A DNA stretch of 18,073 bases. Origin: Dehalococcoidia bacterium. Lineage in GTDB: Bacteria; Chloroflexota; Dehalococcoidia; Dehalococcoidales; RBG-16-60-22. The DNA is taken from contig JAUXAC010000021.1 of the NCBI GenBank assembly GCA_030615035.1, positions 1 through 18,073 of the forward strand, read 5' to 3'. A program made the translations under genes and the position numbers. Shown in pieces: positions 11,328 to 17,494 of this stretch. Below the pieces are notes generated by a model. It had not been told where the DNA came from. It made no database searches and worked only from the letters and a program-made list of their open reading frames with translations. Every line of letters starts with the position of its first letter. Position 1 is the stretch's first letter.

Positions 11328-11843
11328 CTAGGCTGTAACCGCCTCTTTGTGTGGTTCGGTTTGTGGGACTGGTTCGGCTTCTGGGGCTTTCTCCGCTTCA
11401 CGCATAGCTTCCTCAATTTGGAGTTGAACGGCTTTGCTCAATTCGGCTTCATCGTGGCTCATAATGGGGTGTCCAGCTTTCGCACACACGCCTACTAACT
11501 TGGCATACTCCTGCTTCCTAGCACTCGCCACTTGCTCGGAGTAGGTAACAAGGTTAGCGACAAAGTTCTGCCTTACTAGGGTAGCAGTATCGGATATAGG
11601 CTTGGCGACTTTGGTAATGGGGCGACCAGTTCTGCCAAAACGAACAGAGCCATCTTTATTGTAAGCTAGGCGTATCGGGCAACCTAAAGCGTCTAGCGGG
11701 ATAGCGGTGTCGCCCATTAGGTTGGTTGCGGTGAAGAAAGGTAGCCAGACACTCTCAAGGTCAATAGACCACACCCTACGACCTCTAGGACTTTTGGCAC
11801 TAGGCATTAACAGGCTCTTGATGTAGTTCGGGGTTTCGTTCAT
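11328..11843 (-). CDS. Unknown 171-residue protein flanked by perfect inverted repeats
   Basis: Starts MNETPNYIKSLLMPSAKSPR; TAGGAG lies about 11 nt upstream of the ATG. The first 80 residues look folded (RRVWSIDLESVWLPFFTATN, GDTAIPLDALGCPIRLAYNK, GRTGRPITKVAKPISDTATL). The middle is helical (VRQNFVANLVTYSEQVASAR), and the C-terminal 35 residues are an acidic Glu/Pro-rich tail (KAPEAEPVPQTEPHKEAVTA). No family is recognised. It is transcribed from a consensus-like promoter about 240 nt upstream through a structured leader. The whole gene lies between two 26-bp inverted repeats, and the 10732-11268 gene follows. Confidence 0.6.
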   Translation of the reverse strand: MNETPNYIKSLLMPSAKSPRGRRVWSIDLESVWLPFFTATNLMGDTAIPLDALGCPIRLAYNKDGSVRFGRTGRPITKVAKPISDTATLVRQNFVANLVTYSEQVASARKQEYAKLVGVCAKAGHPIMSHDEAELSKAVQLQIEEAMREAEKAPEAEPVPQTEPHKEAVTA

Positions 11844-11866
11844 AGCTTCACACTCCTAAAAGGGAT

Positions 11867-11892
11867 AGCCCCCCCGAACTAGGCTCTGAAAC
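11867..11892 (-). repeat. 26-bp inverted repeat, right copy
   Basis: Exact inverted partner of 11292-11317, lying in the leader of the 11328-11843 gene just before its ribosome binding site. Confidence 0.9.
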
Positions 11893-12174
11893 TAATATGA
11901 CCGCTAGGCTTGGGGCTTTCAGCTTCAGGCTAGTCGTGTCGGTGTGCCTATTCACTCCCTTGCTTTGCCCCGACCTACATAGAATAGGAAGGCTCGGTGT
12001 CGGGTAAGCGGTATTTTTTAAGGTGCTTTAGCTTTAATTTAAGCCTCTAATATCAAAAGAATATACATTATTTTGTATCTATAATAAAGTGTATCAGACT
12101 ACTCTTGATTTGTCAATACCTTTGGGATAATTTTGAAAAAATATTTTTGAAGCTAAATTGATGGCTATAAAAAT
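11893..12174 (-). promoter_or_regulatory. Promoter and long structured leader of the 11843-10732 genes
   Basis: TTGACA (12116-12111), a 17-nt spacer and TACACT (12093-12088) form a good minus-strand promoter, so transcription starts near 12081 and the leader is about 240 nt. The leader contains a CCCGAC/GTCGGG pairing (about 11969-12003), several GCCTAG/CTAGGC words, and then the right copy of the 26-bp inverted repeat. No known riboswitch was recognised. The stretch upstream of the promoter is very AT-rich. Confidence 0.6.
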
Positions 12175-12203
12175 ATGGGGGCAAGCTCAATAACTGCCCC
12201 CAT
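12175..12203 (-). terminator. Bidirectional terminator after the integrase gene
   Basis: A perfect 9-bp stem ATGGGGGCA/TGCCCCCAT with an 11-nt loop lies 22 nt past the integrase stop. It runs into ATTTTTAT on the minus strand and TTTTAAT on the plus strand. Its loop shares CAAGCTCAAT with the terminator at 14490-14523. Confidence 0.85.
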
Positions 12204-12225
12204 TTTTAATGAGTTCCCGCTAAAC

Positions 12226-13011
12226 TTAGAACGCAGGTGGTATCTTCCTCTTTAGTTCAGTAGGCATCAGCCTAGCGTATATCAGCGTGGTCTGGATATT
12301 TTTATGGCTGAGGAAGTCCTGTATATCTTCCAGAGCTACACCCCGACGCCGCAGGTCTGAGGCACGGGCGTGCCTCAGTTGGTGGGGGGTGAGCTTCTTT
12401 ATGCCGGCCCGGTTTCCCAGCTTTTTTATCTCGTAATTCAGTCTCCAATAATGTTGGGTGAAGATTCTACCTTTCCGATTCCCGATATATTTCTTCAGAG
12501 CCTTGAGGGTTACATTGCTCACTGGTATCCTTGTCTCCTCTCCCCCCTTCCTTGTTATCTTCAGGTAGCCATCATCGAAATCAACATCTTCTGCCTGCAT
12601 GTTCATGAGTTCTGCTATTCTTAAAGCGCCATCATATATCGTCATAACCAGGGCGCGCTCGAAGAGTGTTTTGGTAGTGGCAATGATAGATTTCACATTA
12701 TCGTCAGTTCGTAGGGGGGGTAGTTTGCGCTGCATCTTAGGCCCTCTGATGATCAGGTCAAAGTCAGCTCTCCTTTCCTTTGGCGCCTTTTTCTTCATCC
12801 ACAGGAAGTATGCCCGGATCGCCGACAGGTGGCGGTTGATAGTGGCAGACGAAAGGCCATCTTCCTGGAGCTTACGCATAAATTCTTCAACTTTTTCCTC
12901 GGTCGGTTCGCTCTGCCCCAGGAATCGCTGGAATAGGCCCAGTGTCTGACGGTACGACTTTTTGGTTAACGGTGCCGCCTCGTATCCATCTATGAACGTG
13001 TCTATCATCAT
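12226..13011 (-). CDS. Tyrosine recombinase (XerC/D-like integrase)
   Basis: 261 residues with an N-terminal SAM-like core-binding domain (about 1-88: TKKSYRQTLGLFQRFLGQSE, SSATINRHLSAIRAYFLWMK) and a catalytic domain (about 95-261). The full catalytic set is present: R131 in GALRIAELM, K155 in KITRKGGEETRIPV, H210 and R213 in PHQLRHARAS, H236 in FLSHKNIQTT, and the nucleophile Y245 in TLIYARLMP. It cuts and rejoins DNA strands through a 3'-phosphotyrosine link. It is shorter than XerC and lacks the arm-binding domain of lambda-type integrases. The ATG at 13011 follows AAAGGAGG by 12 nt. It has its own consensus promoter and terminator, so it is expressed separately. Possible substrates include the nearby 26-bp inverted repeats or an element attachment site outside the window. 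Confidence 0.9.
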   Translation of the reverse strand: MMIDTFIDGYEAAPLTKKSYRQTLGLFQRFLGQSEPTEEKVEEFMRKLQEDGLSSATINRHLSAIRAYFLWMKKKAPKERRADFDLIIRGPKMQRKLPPLRTDDNVKSIIATTKTLFERALVMTIYDGALRIAELMNMQAEDVDFDDGYLKITRKGGEETRIPVSNVTLKALKKYIGNRKGRIFTQHYWRLNYEIKKLGNRAGIKKLTPHQLRHARASDLRRRGVALEDIQDFLSHKNIQTTLIYARLMPTELKRKIPPAF

Positions 13012-13044
13012 GGCAGTACTTCACCTCCTTTTTAGCCTGATTGT

Positions 13045-13073
13045 ATTATAATACATATTCTTCCGTATGTCAA
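13045..13073 (-). promoter_or_regulatory. Full-consensus promoter of the integrase gene with overlapping palindrome
   Basis: On the minus strand TTGACA (13073-13068), a 17-nt spacer and TATAAT (13050-13045) match sigma-70 consensus perfectly. The -10 lies inside the 12-bp palindrome GTATTATAATAC (13043-13054), a likely repressor site, because an unregulated consensus promoter on an integrase would be unusual. Confidence 0.85.
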
Positions 13074-13094
13074 TACCCCCTGGTAAAAATTTTA

Positions 13095-13103
13095 TGTTAT
13101 AAT
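13095..13103 (+). promoter_or_regulatory. Extended -10 promoter, leaderless start
   Basis: TGTTATAAT is a consensus extended -10 (TGn then TATAAT) without a good -35. The ATG at 13110 sits 7 nt past the hexamer, at the predicted +1, the same geometry as the promoter at 1572-1600. Confidence 0.6.
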
Positions 13104-13109
13104 TGAACC

Positions 13110-13232
13110 ATGGACAGGACCAGGGAGCAGGTTGCTGAGAGAAATAAACTCCGTATTCACCCGGGACAGGATCCCTATGAGTGGGCTGATTTGGTTTTGG
13201 TAAAAGGGGGTGGGTTGCAATGCCAGCCATAG
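13110..13232 (+). CDS. 40-residue leaderless small protein
   Basis: Starts MDRTREQVAERNKLRIHPGQ and ends WADLVLVKGGGLQCQP. It has no ribosome binding site, but the ATG coincides with the expected start point of an extended -10 promoter, which supports leaderless translation. The KL...PGQ segment vaguely recalls the ribbon-helix-helix protein encoded at 1607-1771. It overlaps the next gene by 13 nt, so it may also serve as a translated leader for the SAP-domain gene. Real expression is uncertain. Confidence 0.45.
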   Translation: MDRTREQVAERNKLRIHPGQDPYEWADLVLVKGGGLQCQP

Positions 13233-13600
13233 TCAGGCTTAACAAGCAGGGGCTGAACGACCTCATAGACAATATAAAGGCTAGTGGGGGGGACACCACG
13301 GACCTTGATAATCTCATGTCCGAGATTATTGAAGATGAAAGGCTCCGGCGGCCAGTGAGACGGGAGAGAGCTCTGAGAGTCCTGGTGGAGGAGCCGACAA
13401 CTGTGGAATTTCTTGAGACAGAGGCAGGCGAGCTTTTCCCGGGGGGCATCATCACCCCACCGGTATTAGCTGAGGTTATTGCGTATGACAGGAAATACAC
13501 CTTGAAGGAACTCAGGGAGATGTGTATAGAGGCTGGGCTTAGTCCCAGTGGGGAAAAGAAGCTGCTGGCAGCCAAACTGATAGCGAGGGGGATAAAATGA
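13220..13600 (+). CDS. SAP-domain protein
   Basis: 126 residues. The C-terminus (93-126: YTLKELREMCIEAGLSPSGE, then KKLLAAKLIARGIK) fits the SAP motif, a helix-extended-helix unit that binds DNA, with the L-K-E-L, G-L-S-x-S-G and L-A-x-K-L-I pattern. The first 90 residues are acidic and helical (LIDNIKASGGDTTDLDNLMS, RALRVLVEEPTTVEFLETEA) and unrecognised. AAAGGGGGTG lies 7 nt before the ATG. The stop overlaps the next start (ATGATG), so translation is coupled. A long opposite-strand frame over this gene is judged a shadow. A DNA-binding role is inferred. Confidence 0.7.
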   Translation: MPAIVRLNKQGLNDLIDNIKASGGDTTDLDNLMSEIIEDERLRRPVRRERALRVLVEEPTTVEFLETEAGELFPGGIITPPVLAEVIAYDRKYTLKELREMCIEAGLSPSGEKKLLAAKLIARGIK

Positions 13601-13917
13601 TGGCGGACCAAGTAAACCTGCGCGAGCAAAACCAGTGGGAAGCAGGACCAGATGAAGAACTCAAAATCCCTGAAGCCCTTATCACCCAACTGAAATATGA
13701 GATAGTAGTTCTTGATCAGAAAAAGGAATTTACCTTCCGGTGTTCGGAATATAAGCAAGTTCGGGGTGGCGCCTGGCAGTTCGCCAATGTCATTATAGAT
13801 ACATCAAAGCTTAATCCAAAAGGTGAAATTGAACTTAAGCGGGTTACCTACCATCCGGAGATTGTGCTGGTTAATGCTACGTTTATGGCCATGCCGGCAC
13901 CCGAAGAGAGAGATTAA
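13597..13917 (+). CDS. Unknown 106-residue protein coupled to the SAP gene
   Basis: Starts MMADQVNLREQNQWEAGPDE, overlapping the SAP gene stop by 4 nt (ATGA). The N-terminal 25 residues are polar, and the rest is rich in strands (LKYEIVVLDQKKEFTFRCSE, WQFANVIIDTSKLNPKGEIE, LKRVTYHPEIVLVNATFMAM), suggesting a small beta barrel or sandwich. The family is not recognised. It converges on the minus-strand gene at 13914-14108; the stop codons share bases (TTAA) and there is no terminator between them, so the two transcripts probably overlap. Confidence 0.6.
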   Translation: MMADQVNLREQNQWEAGPDEELKIPEALITQLKYEIVVLDQKKEFTFRCSEYKQVRGGAWQFANVIIDTSKLNPKGEIELKRVTYHPEIVLVNATFMAMPAPEERD

Positions 13918-14108
13918 CTTTTCAGCCTCTCTGACATCCATCGGTTCATCGCTACTACCTTTGCTGCGCCCTTGAGCTTTGAGTCCTTGAAAGCCTCTTT
14001 ACACTCCGTGGCTACGTGGGCAAACCTTTCCCTCTGGGGCTCAAGCCATGGTGTCGCTTCCCGGCCTACGGGCTGCTCTTTGAGGATGAGTTTAAGTTCT
14101 TTGGCCAT
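13914..14108 (-). CDS. Unknown 64-residue basic protein, paralogue-like to 14195-14443
   Basis: Starts MAKELKLILKEQPVGREATP and ends KGAAKVVAMNRWMSERLKS. Only a weak site (AAGAAG) precedes the ATG. The last 20 residues match the last part of the next minus-strand protein upstream (RGASRVLGMNACISRLLKKA), and both have an A-T-E-C / A-T-C-A segment just before it. They probably share a small helical domain. A terminator lies between the two genes. Function is unknown. Confidence 0.5.
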   Translation of the reverse strand: MAKELKLILKEQPVGREATPWLEPQRERFAHVATECKEAFKDSKLKGAAKVVAMNRWMSERLKS

Positions 14109-14128
14109 TGTCTTCTTAAAGGCGGATA

Positions 14129-14157
14129 AACAAAGGGGGGAGAATCCCCCCTTTGTT
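14129..14157 (-). terminator. Terminator after the 14195-14443 gene
   Basis: A perfect 12-bp stem AACAAAGGGGGG/CCCCCCTTTGTT with a 5-nt loop. On the minus strand it continues TTTGTTTAT. A second short stem (CATAGA/TCTATG, 14161-14182) lies between it and the stop. Confidence 0.75.
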
Positions 14158-14194
14158 GCTCATAGATAGTTGATTCTCTATGAGGTGGCTATGC

Positions 14195-14443
14195 CTAGGC
14201 CTTTTTGAGTAGTCTGGAAATACAGGCATTCATTCCCAGTACGCGTGAGGCTCCGCGCAGGTCAGCAGTCTCCCTGGCACAGGTAGCAGGGTCGCCACCC
14301 TTTTTAAACAGGTACTGGAGTAAGTGGCGGGGCACTGCGCCGGCGGGGAAGCTCCGGGTCTTCAGGGAGAACAGCCTTTTGGACCAGGGCACGGAAGGAT
14401 AGACGATAGCATTACCAGCTGCGGTTAGTGGAATACCGGCCAT
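14195..14443 (-). CDS. Unknown 82-residue basic protein
   Basis: Starts MAGIPLTAAGNAIVYPSVPW; AGGAGG lies 8 nt before the ATG. The middle is basic and Pro-containing (LKTRSFPAGAVPRHLLQYLF), and the C-terminus has CARETADLRGASRVLGMNAC and a final ISRLLKKA helix. This tail resembles that of the 64-residue protein downstream. It sits as a single gene between two terminators. No family is recognised. Confidence 0.55.
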   Translation of the reverse strand: MAGIPLTAAGNAIVYPSVPWSKRLFSLKTRSFPAGAVPRHLLQYLFKKGGDPATCARETADLRGASRVLGMNACISRLLKKA

Positions 14444-14489
14444 TACACCTTCCTCCTTTCTGAGTATTTCCCGTTTATAGGGATATTAA

Positions 14490-14523
14490 AAAACGGGTCA
14501 AGCTCAATCGCTCGCCCCGTTTT
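14490..14523 (-). terminator. Terminator of the 18073-14532 gene run
   Basis: An 8-bp stem AAAACGGG/CCCGTTTT with an 18-nt loop lies 8 nt after the 14532 stop. On the minus strand it ends in TTTTTTAAT. The loop contains CAAGCTCAAT (plus strand), as does the integrase terminator. Confidence 0.8.
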
Positions 14524-14531
14524 CATCCATA

Positions 14532-15125
14532 TTATTGCACAGTCAGTTGGGGTTTGTCAAGGCCCTTCAAGATTGGGCTATTTCGTCTCTCGAGGTATTG
14601 GACCAGGTCGTTCAGTATGAGGTCAAACTCTTGTCTTGCCTCACCTTCTGACTTTTCTCTTGCCTCAACCAGCACCTTGAGCCACTCCTCCGGTTCAATA
14701 TCTTCCTTATCGAGCCGGCTGCTTATCAGTGTGCAGGCTGTCTGGGGGTGCTTATCGCATATCTCGGTGGCGGCCACGACTGCGTTGGCCACGTGGCACT
14801 CTTCACAATTTTCATATAGCTCTTCATCGGTCATTTCACTCGTTGATTTGGATGTTGGTGTCGTCTCATTAAGCATTTCCTCGACTCCTTCCAGGCTGGT
14901 ATCCTCGAGAGGTGAGGTAATCGCTGCCTTCAGTTTGTCCCTGGCCTCTAGTATGTATGTTTCGGCATTCTCCCTGTCATCAAGTGCCTTCCGAGCGGCT
15001 TCCCTGACCCAGGCGTTTTCTCTTCCCATTTCGCTTCTATCGGTGAGGTAAAGAGCTTGTTTCAGTTGCCCCTTCTCCAAAGCGCTTATTGCGTCTTCTA
15101 TCCTCTTCGTCACTCCGCCTTTCAA
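14532..15125 (-). CDS. Unknown acidic 197-residue protein with Cys/His cluster
   Basis: The best start is TTG 15125: GGAGG lies 12 nt upstream, and the TTG overlaps the stop of the previous gene (TTGA), a coupling arrangement. A GTG four codons later is an alternative. Helical, acidic N-terminal part (IEDAISALEKGQLKQALYLT, AETYILEARDKLKAAI); a Ser/Thr-rich linker; then EELYENCEECHVANAVVAAT and EICDKHPQTACTLI, a CxxCH motif plus further Cys/His that could bind metal (a CxxCH could also be a haem site, but there is no signal peptide). No family is recognised. It is the last gene of the cluster, followed by a terminator. Confidence 0.6.
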   Translation of the reverse strand: MKGGVTKRIEDAISALEKGQLKQALYLTDRSEMGRENAWVREAARKALDDRENAETYILEARDKLKAAITSPLEDTSLEGVEEMLNETTPTSKSTSEMTDEELYENCEECHVANAVVAATEICDKHPQTACTLISSRLDKEDIEPEEWLKVLVEAREKSEGEARQEFDLILNDLVQYLERRNSPILKGLDKPQLTVQ

Positions 15126-15472
15126 ACGACTCCCTCCTGTTGCTCGGCTTGCGTCTCTTCAAGCTTTGGCTCTACCTTAACCGCAATCTCCGGCTCGACT
15201 TTAGGCCTAATTTCCCGCTCCTCAAGGAACTTGGGCAGGCTTTCCTCAAGCTCGAGCTCGCCCAGTTCAAACTCAGTTGCCTCGTATCCCTTCTCCTTCA
15301 GATGTTCTAGCCACTGCTGGCAGAGCTCATCGTCACACTGGCAGGTTTCGCAATATTTTTTAGCCTCGGTCTCAATGCAGCTAGACACCTGGCCGCCCTC
15401 GTAGATAGTGACCAGTATTTTTCTGTCGCCCTTGGTCAACTCCACAAGCTTCTTTGCCTTGCTTATGGCCAT
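15122..15472 (-). CDS. Unknown 116-residue protein with Cys-rich segment
   Basis: Starts MAISKAKKLVELTKGDRKIL; GGAGG lies 8 nt before the ATG. Five cysteines fall within about 20 residues (SSCIETEAKKYCETCQCDDE, LC), followed by a helical part (QQWLEHLKEKGYEATEFELG) and a low-complexity Glu/Val/Pro tail (REIRPKVEPEIAVKVEPKLE). The Cys cluster suggests a metal site. Its stop overlaps the next start. No family is recognised. Confidence 0.6.
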   Translation of the reverse strand: MAISKAKKLVELTKGDRKILVTIYEGGQVSSCIETEAKKYCETCQCDDELCQQWLEHLKEKGYEATEFELGELELEESLPKFLEEREIRPKVEPEIAVKVEPKLEETQAEQQEGVV

Positions 15473-15475
15473 TTC

Positions 15476-15907
15476 TTAAGCCTCCAATTTTTCGTAAATA
15501 CCGTAACTGACTCCGTAGAGGTTTTCAGCGTCAGGCAGCTCCACAAATCCACCCCGTATCAATCTCAACTCTTTCCCGTAGGGGTTCTCCTTGGGCTTGG
15601 TTTTCCTCTCTAGCGTTTGCTCGGTAATATCCTCGATGTAGTTAATCTTCTCTTGATGATTGCCCCTTTCCTTCGAGGGAAAGCCGGTGCCAATCAGACA
15701 CTTGTCGCACCACCCCTCCAGGTAAACCGACTTGTCCCCAACCTCAACCCAGTAGCACAGCACATCCGGCTCATCAAGGTCAGGGACTTGGTTGATAAGT
15801 TCTCGTAGTTTTAGCTCGGTGATGCCTGTTCCCGGCCATCTCACCTGCAGACCCCTCGGCAGCGGGGGGCCTTCATCCGGCGGCATTGGCAAAAAGCCTT
15901 TCAGCAC
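15476..15907 (-). CDS. Unknown 143-residue protein
   Basis: Starts MLKGFLPMPPDEGPPLPRGL at GTG 15907, 5 nt after GGAGG. The N-terminus is Pro-rich, then LQVRWPGTGITELKLRELIN and DVLCYWVEVGDKSVYLEGWC with DKC close by, so two Cys (WCDKC) may pair. The second half is charged and ends SYGIYEKLEA. No family is recognised. It stops 3 nt before the start of the next gene, in the same run of tightly spaced small genes. Confidence 0.6.
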   Translation of the reverse strand: MLKGFLPMPPDEGPPLPRGLQVRWPGTGITELKLRELINQVPDLDEPDVLCYWVEVGDKSVYLEGWCDKCLIGTGFPSKERGNHQEKINYIEDITEQTLERKTKPKENPYGKELRLIRGGFVELPDAENLYGVSYGIYEKLEA

Positions 15908-15920
15908 TCAAGCCTCCTAG

Positions 15921-16178
15921 TCACTGACTAAAATATATCCTTGACGTAGTAACTTTGACAATGGTAACACGTGCTCGCATAAGTGCTGTTCGATACTTTG
16001 GCATCTCACCTGATGGAAATTCAATATAGTCAACGGACCAATCAGGTAGGGATAAGCTTCTAACTATTGCATCCCCAGCCTTGGTTATCATTCCATGATA
16101 TCTCTCAATTGTTACATCCTCTTCGCTTTGTGGTTTTTTACTTTTCGGAATATGAGGGTATAATGGCTCTTTGCTCAT
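15921..16178 (-). CDS. Unknown 85-residue basic protein
   Basis: Starts MSKEPLYPHIPKSKKPQSEE; a GAGG site lies 6 nt before the ATG. A Lys/Pro-rich head is followed by a strand/helix region (TIERYHGMITKAGDAIVRSL) and a strand-rich basic tail (YRTALMRARVTIVKVTTSRI). No family is recognised. It begins 1 nt after the preceding stop. Confidence 0.5.
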   Translation of the reverse strand: MSKEPLYPHIPKSKKPQSEEDVTIERYHGMITKAGDAIVRSLSLPDWSVDYIEFPSGEMPKYRTALMRARVTIVKVTTSRIYFSQ

Positions 16179-16179
16179 C

Positions 16180-16599
16180 TTAGACCTCGATTCCCTTCTT
16201 TGCTAACTCTTCACCCATGGCCGATAGCCACGCTTTCAGGCGTTCAACTCCGCTTGGCATAGCCTCTATCTTCTTGTGTGCTTCTTCGGCTGCCTCGGCG
16301 AAAGTCTCATATCGCCTTGTCAGCGTCGGCTGAGCTTTATACGTCTTGCCGGCCACGCAGTAGATATCCTGCTGGTCAGCAGCAAGCATCCCGACTATGC
16401 CCTTGCTCCAGCACATATCCTTGCCCTTGTAGGTGAAGCAGCTGCACGGTGTGGCTCTGGCTCTGGCCTCGTCAAGGACTACTCCCGGGCTGGCCAGCTC
16501 CTCAACGCCAAAGTGAAGCAGCAGCTCGTGGTCGGAGGGTATCTCCTCACATACCCCAACCTCCTGGCATATCCTGTTGAGTGTAGCTGTAGTTTCCAT
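16180..16599 (-). CDS. Unknown 139-residue protein with Cys residues
   Basis: Starts METTATLNRICQEVGVCEEI; AAGGAGGGG lies 3 nt before the ATG. The middle has ATPCSCFTYKGKDMCWSKGI, a CxC...C group that could hold metal or a disulfide, followed by VGMLAADQQDIYCVAGKTYK. The C-terminal half is helical (YETFAEAAEEAHKKIEAMPS, ERLKAWLSAMGEELAKKGIE). No family is recognised; the protein is soluble with no signal peptide. Confidence 0.6.
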   Translation of the reverse strand: METTATLNRICQEVGVCEEIPSDHELLLHFGVEELASPGVVLDEARARATPCSCFTYKGKDMCWSKGIVGMLAADQQDIYCVAGKTYKAQPTLTRRYETFAEAAEEAHKKIEAMPSGVERLKAWLSAMGEELAKKGIEV

Positions 16600-16608
16600 A
16601 TCCCCTCC

Positions 16609-17136
16609 TTAATATTCACTCGGAAATAGCGTTGTGGTTACTGACCGATCAGCTTCCGTGATAATCCATATTTTGGGTAACGGTGGCTTCTCATAGGCTG
16701 AAAACAGGCGAAGGTACTTGCCTAGGGCATATTCGTTTTGCTTCTTGTCTTCCTCAGGCATAATCCCCCAGTCTCCACTATGATGCCTAGCGATTGATTC
16801 CCTCACAAACTTCTCAAACTCTGGGTCTTCCTGCATTTTAGCCGAAACCCCACTAGTCGTAACGAGCTGGCCTAATGGGAACAACGCCCCTGGGAAGGCA
16901 GGGACAAATTCAGATTTCCCTTTTTCCTTCCTCTCCCTCAGCAGCGTCTTGAATCTCAACTGCCCTGGCTCCGTTTCCAGAAACTTGACAAACTTCCGCA
17001 CCTCAGCTTCATCCTCGCAGTGCTTCAGCAGAATTGCCTCAAGCTCCGGCTCCGTTATTTCCCGCCTGGTTTTAATATACCAGTCAGCTATATCTTTCAG
17101 GCAGGTGTCAACATCTGTTATCATCGGGTTAGCCAT
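16609..17136 (-). CDS. Mobile-element protein with HxSGDWG / ITEADRS motif
   Basis: 175 residues; AGGAGGTGA lies 6-7 nt before the ATG at 17136. The first 80 residues are a helical region (DIADWYIKTRREITEPELEA, EVRKFVKFLETEPGQLRFKT). The C-terminal part carries FVRESIARHHSGDWGIMPEE, KQNEYALGKYLRLFSAYEKP and IWIITEADRSVTTTLFPSEY. This H-x-SGDWG ... N-x-x-AL-x-x-x-R-x-x-SAY ... ITEADRS-x-TT-x-L-x-P-E-Y pattern recurs in small plasmid- and conjugative-element-encoded proteins of unknown function. It supports a mobile-element origin. The N-terminal domain is an extra part compared with the short versions I recall. Confidence 0.7.
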   Translation of the reverse strand: MANPMITDVDTCLKDIADWYIKTRREITEPELEAILLKHCEDEAEVRKFVKFLETEPGQLRFKTLLRERKEKGKSEFVPAFPGALFPLGQLVTTSGVSAKMQEDPEFEKFVRESIARHHSGDWGIMPEEDKKQNEYALGKYLRLFSAYEKPPLPKIWIITEADRSVTTTLFPSEY

Positions 17137-17139
17137 CCC

Positions 17140-17493
17140 TCACCTCCTATATTTCAACTCGCAGGCCACTACTTTTTGGAAAGCTAAATCATGAGATTTT
17201 ACTGTTAGCGCAGCGAGGCTATCTTGTGCCTCCTCCATCTTCTCCTCCTTCCCTTTGCCATATTCTTCCATAGCCTGCCAAAACTCCGCTAAGTGTCCTC
17301 TCATTTTCTCGGCGTCATCTTCTGTGATTAAGTCGCTGGCTAGTGCCTTTGATATGTCCATCTTGGCGTACTCGAGGAATCCAACAGCCTCAAGTGGCCT
17401 ATTTTTAGCCGCTGCCCAGGCCGCCAGTTCAGCGGCTGTGCTAACTCTGAGCAATGATATGCCTAAAAGGAAACAGCCTTCGCTAACGCCCAC
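17140..17493 (-). CDS. Unknown 117-residue helical protein with shared C-terminal peptide
   Basis: GTG start at 17493, 4 nt after GAGGAGG. It is mostly helical: TAAELAAWAAAKNRPLEAVG, EYAKMDISKALASDLITEDD, and a coiled-coil-like stretch MEEYGKGKEEKMEEAQDSLA. It ends LAFQKVVACELKYRR, nearly the same tail as the protein encoded just upstream (EMFQKVVACECQRR). The DNA of the two tails is also alike. No family is recognised. Confidence 0.55.
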   Translation of the reverse strand: MGVSEGCFLLGISLLRVSTAAELAAWAAAKNRPLEAVGFLEYAKMDISKALASDLITEDDAEKMRGHLAEFWQAMEEYGKGKEEKMEEAQDSLAALTVKSHDLAFQKVVACELKYRR

Positions 17494-17494
17494 T

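Noticed and set aside
12599..12949. 116-residue plus-strand frame
   Set aside because: Antisense to the tyrosine recombinase, which has all catalytic residues.
13021..13758. 245-residue open frame on the minus strand
   Set aside because: It lies antisense to the SAP-domain gene and its coupled partner, which have proper starts, a ribosome binding site and a recognisable domain. The opposite frame has low-complexity Ser/Pro composition and runs back over the integrase promoter.
14554..15051. 165-residue plus-strand frame
   Set aside because: Serine-rich shadow of the acidic minus-strand gene at 14532-15125; no ribosome binding site.
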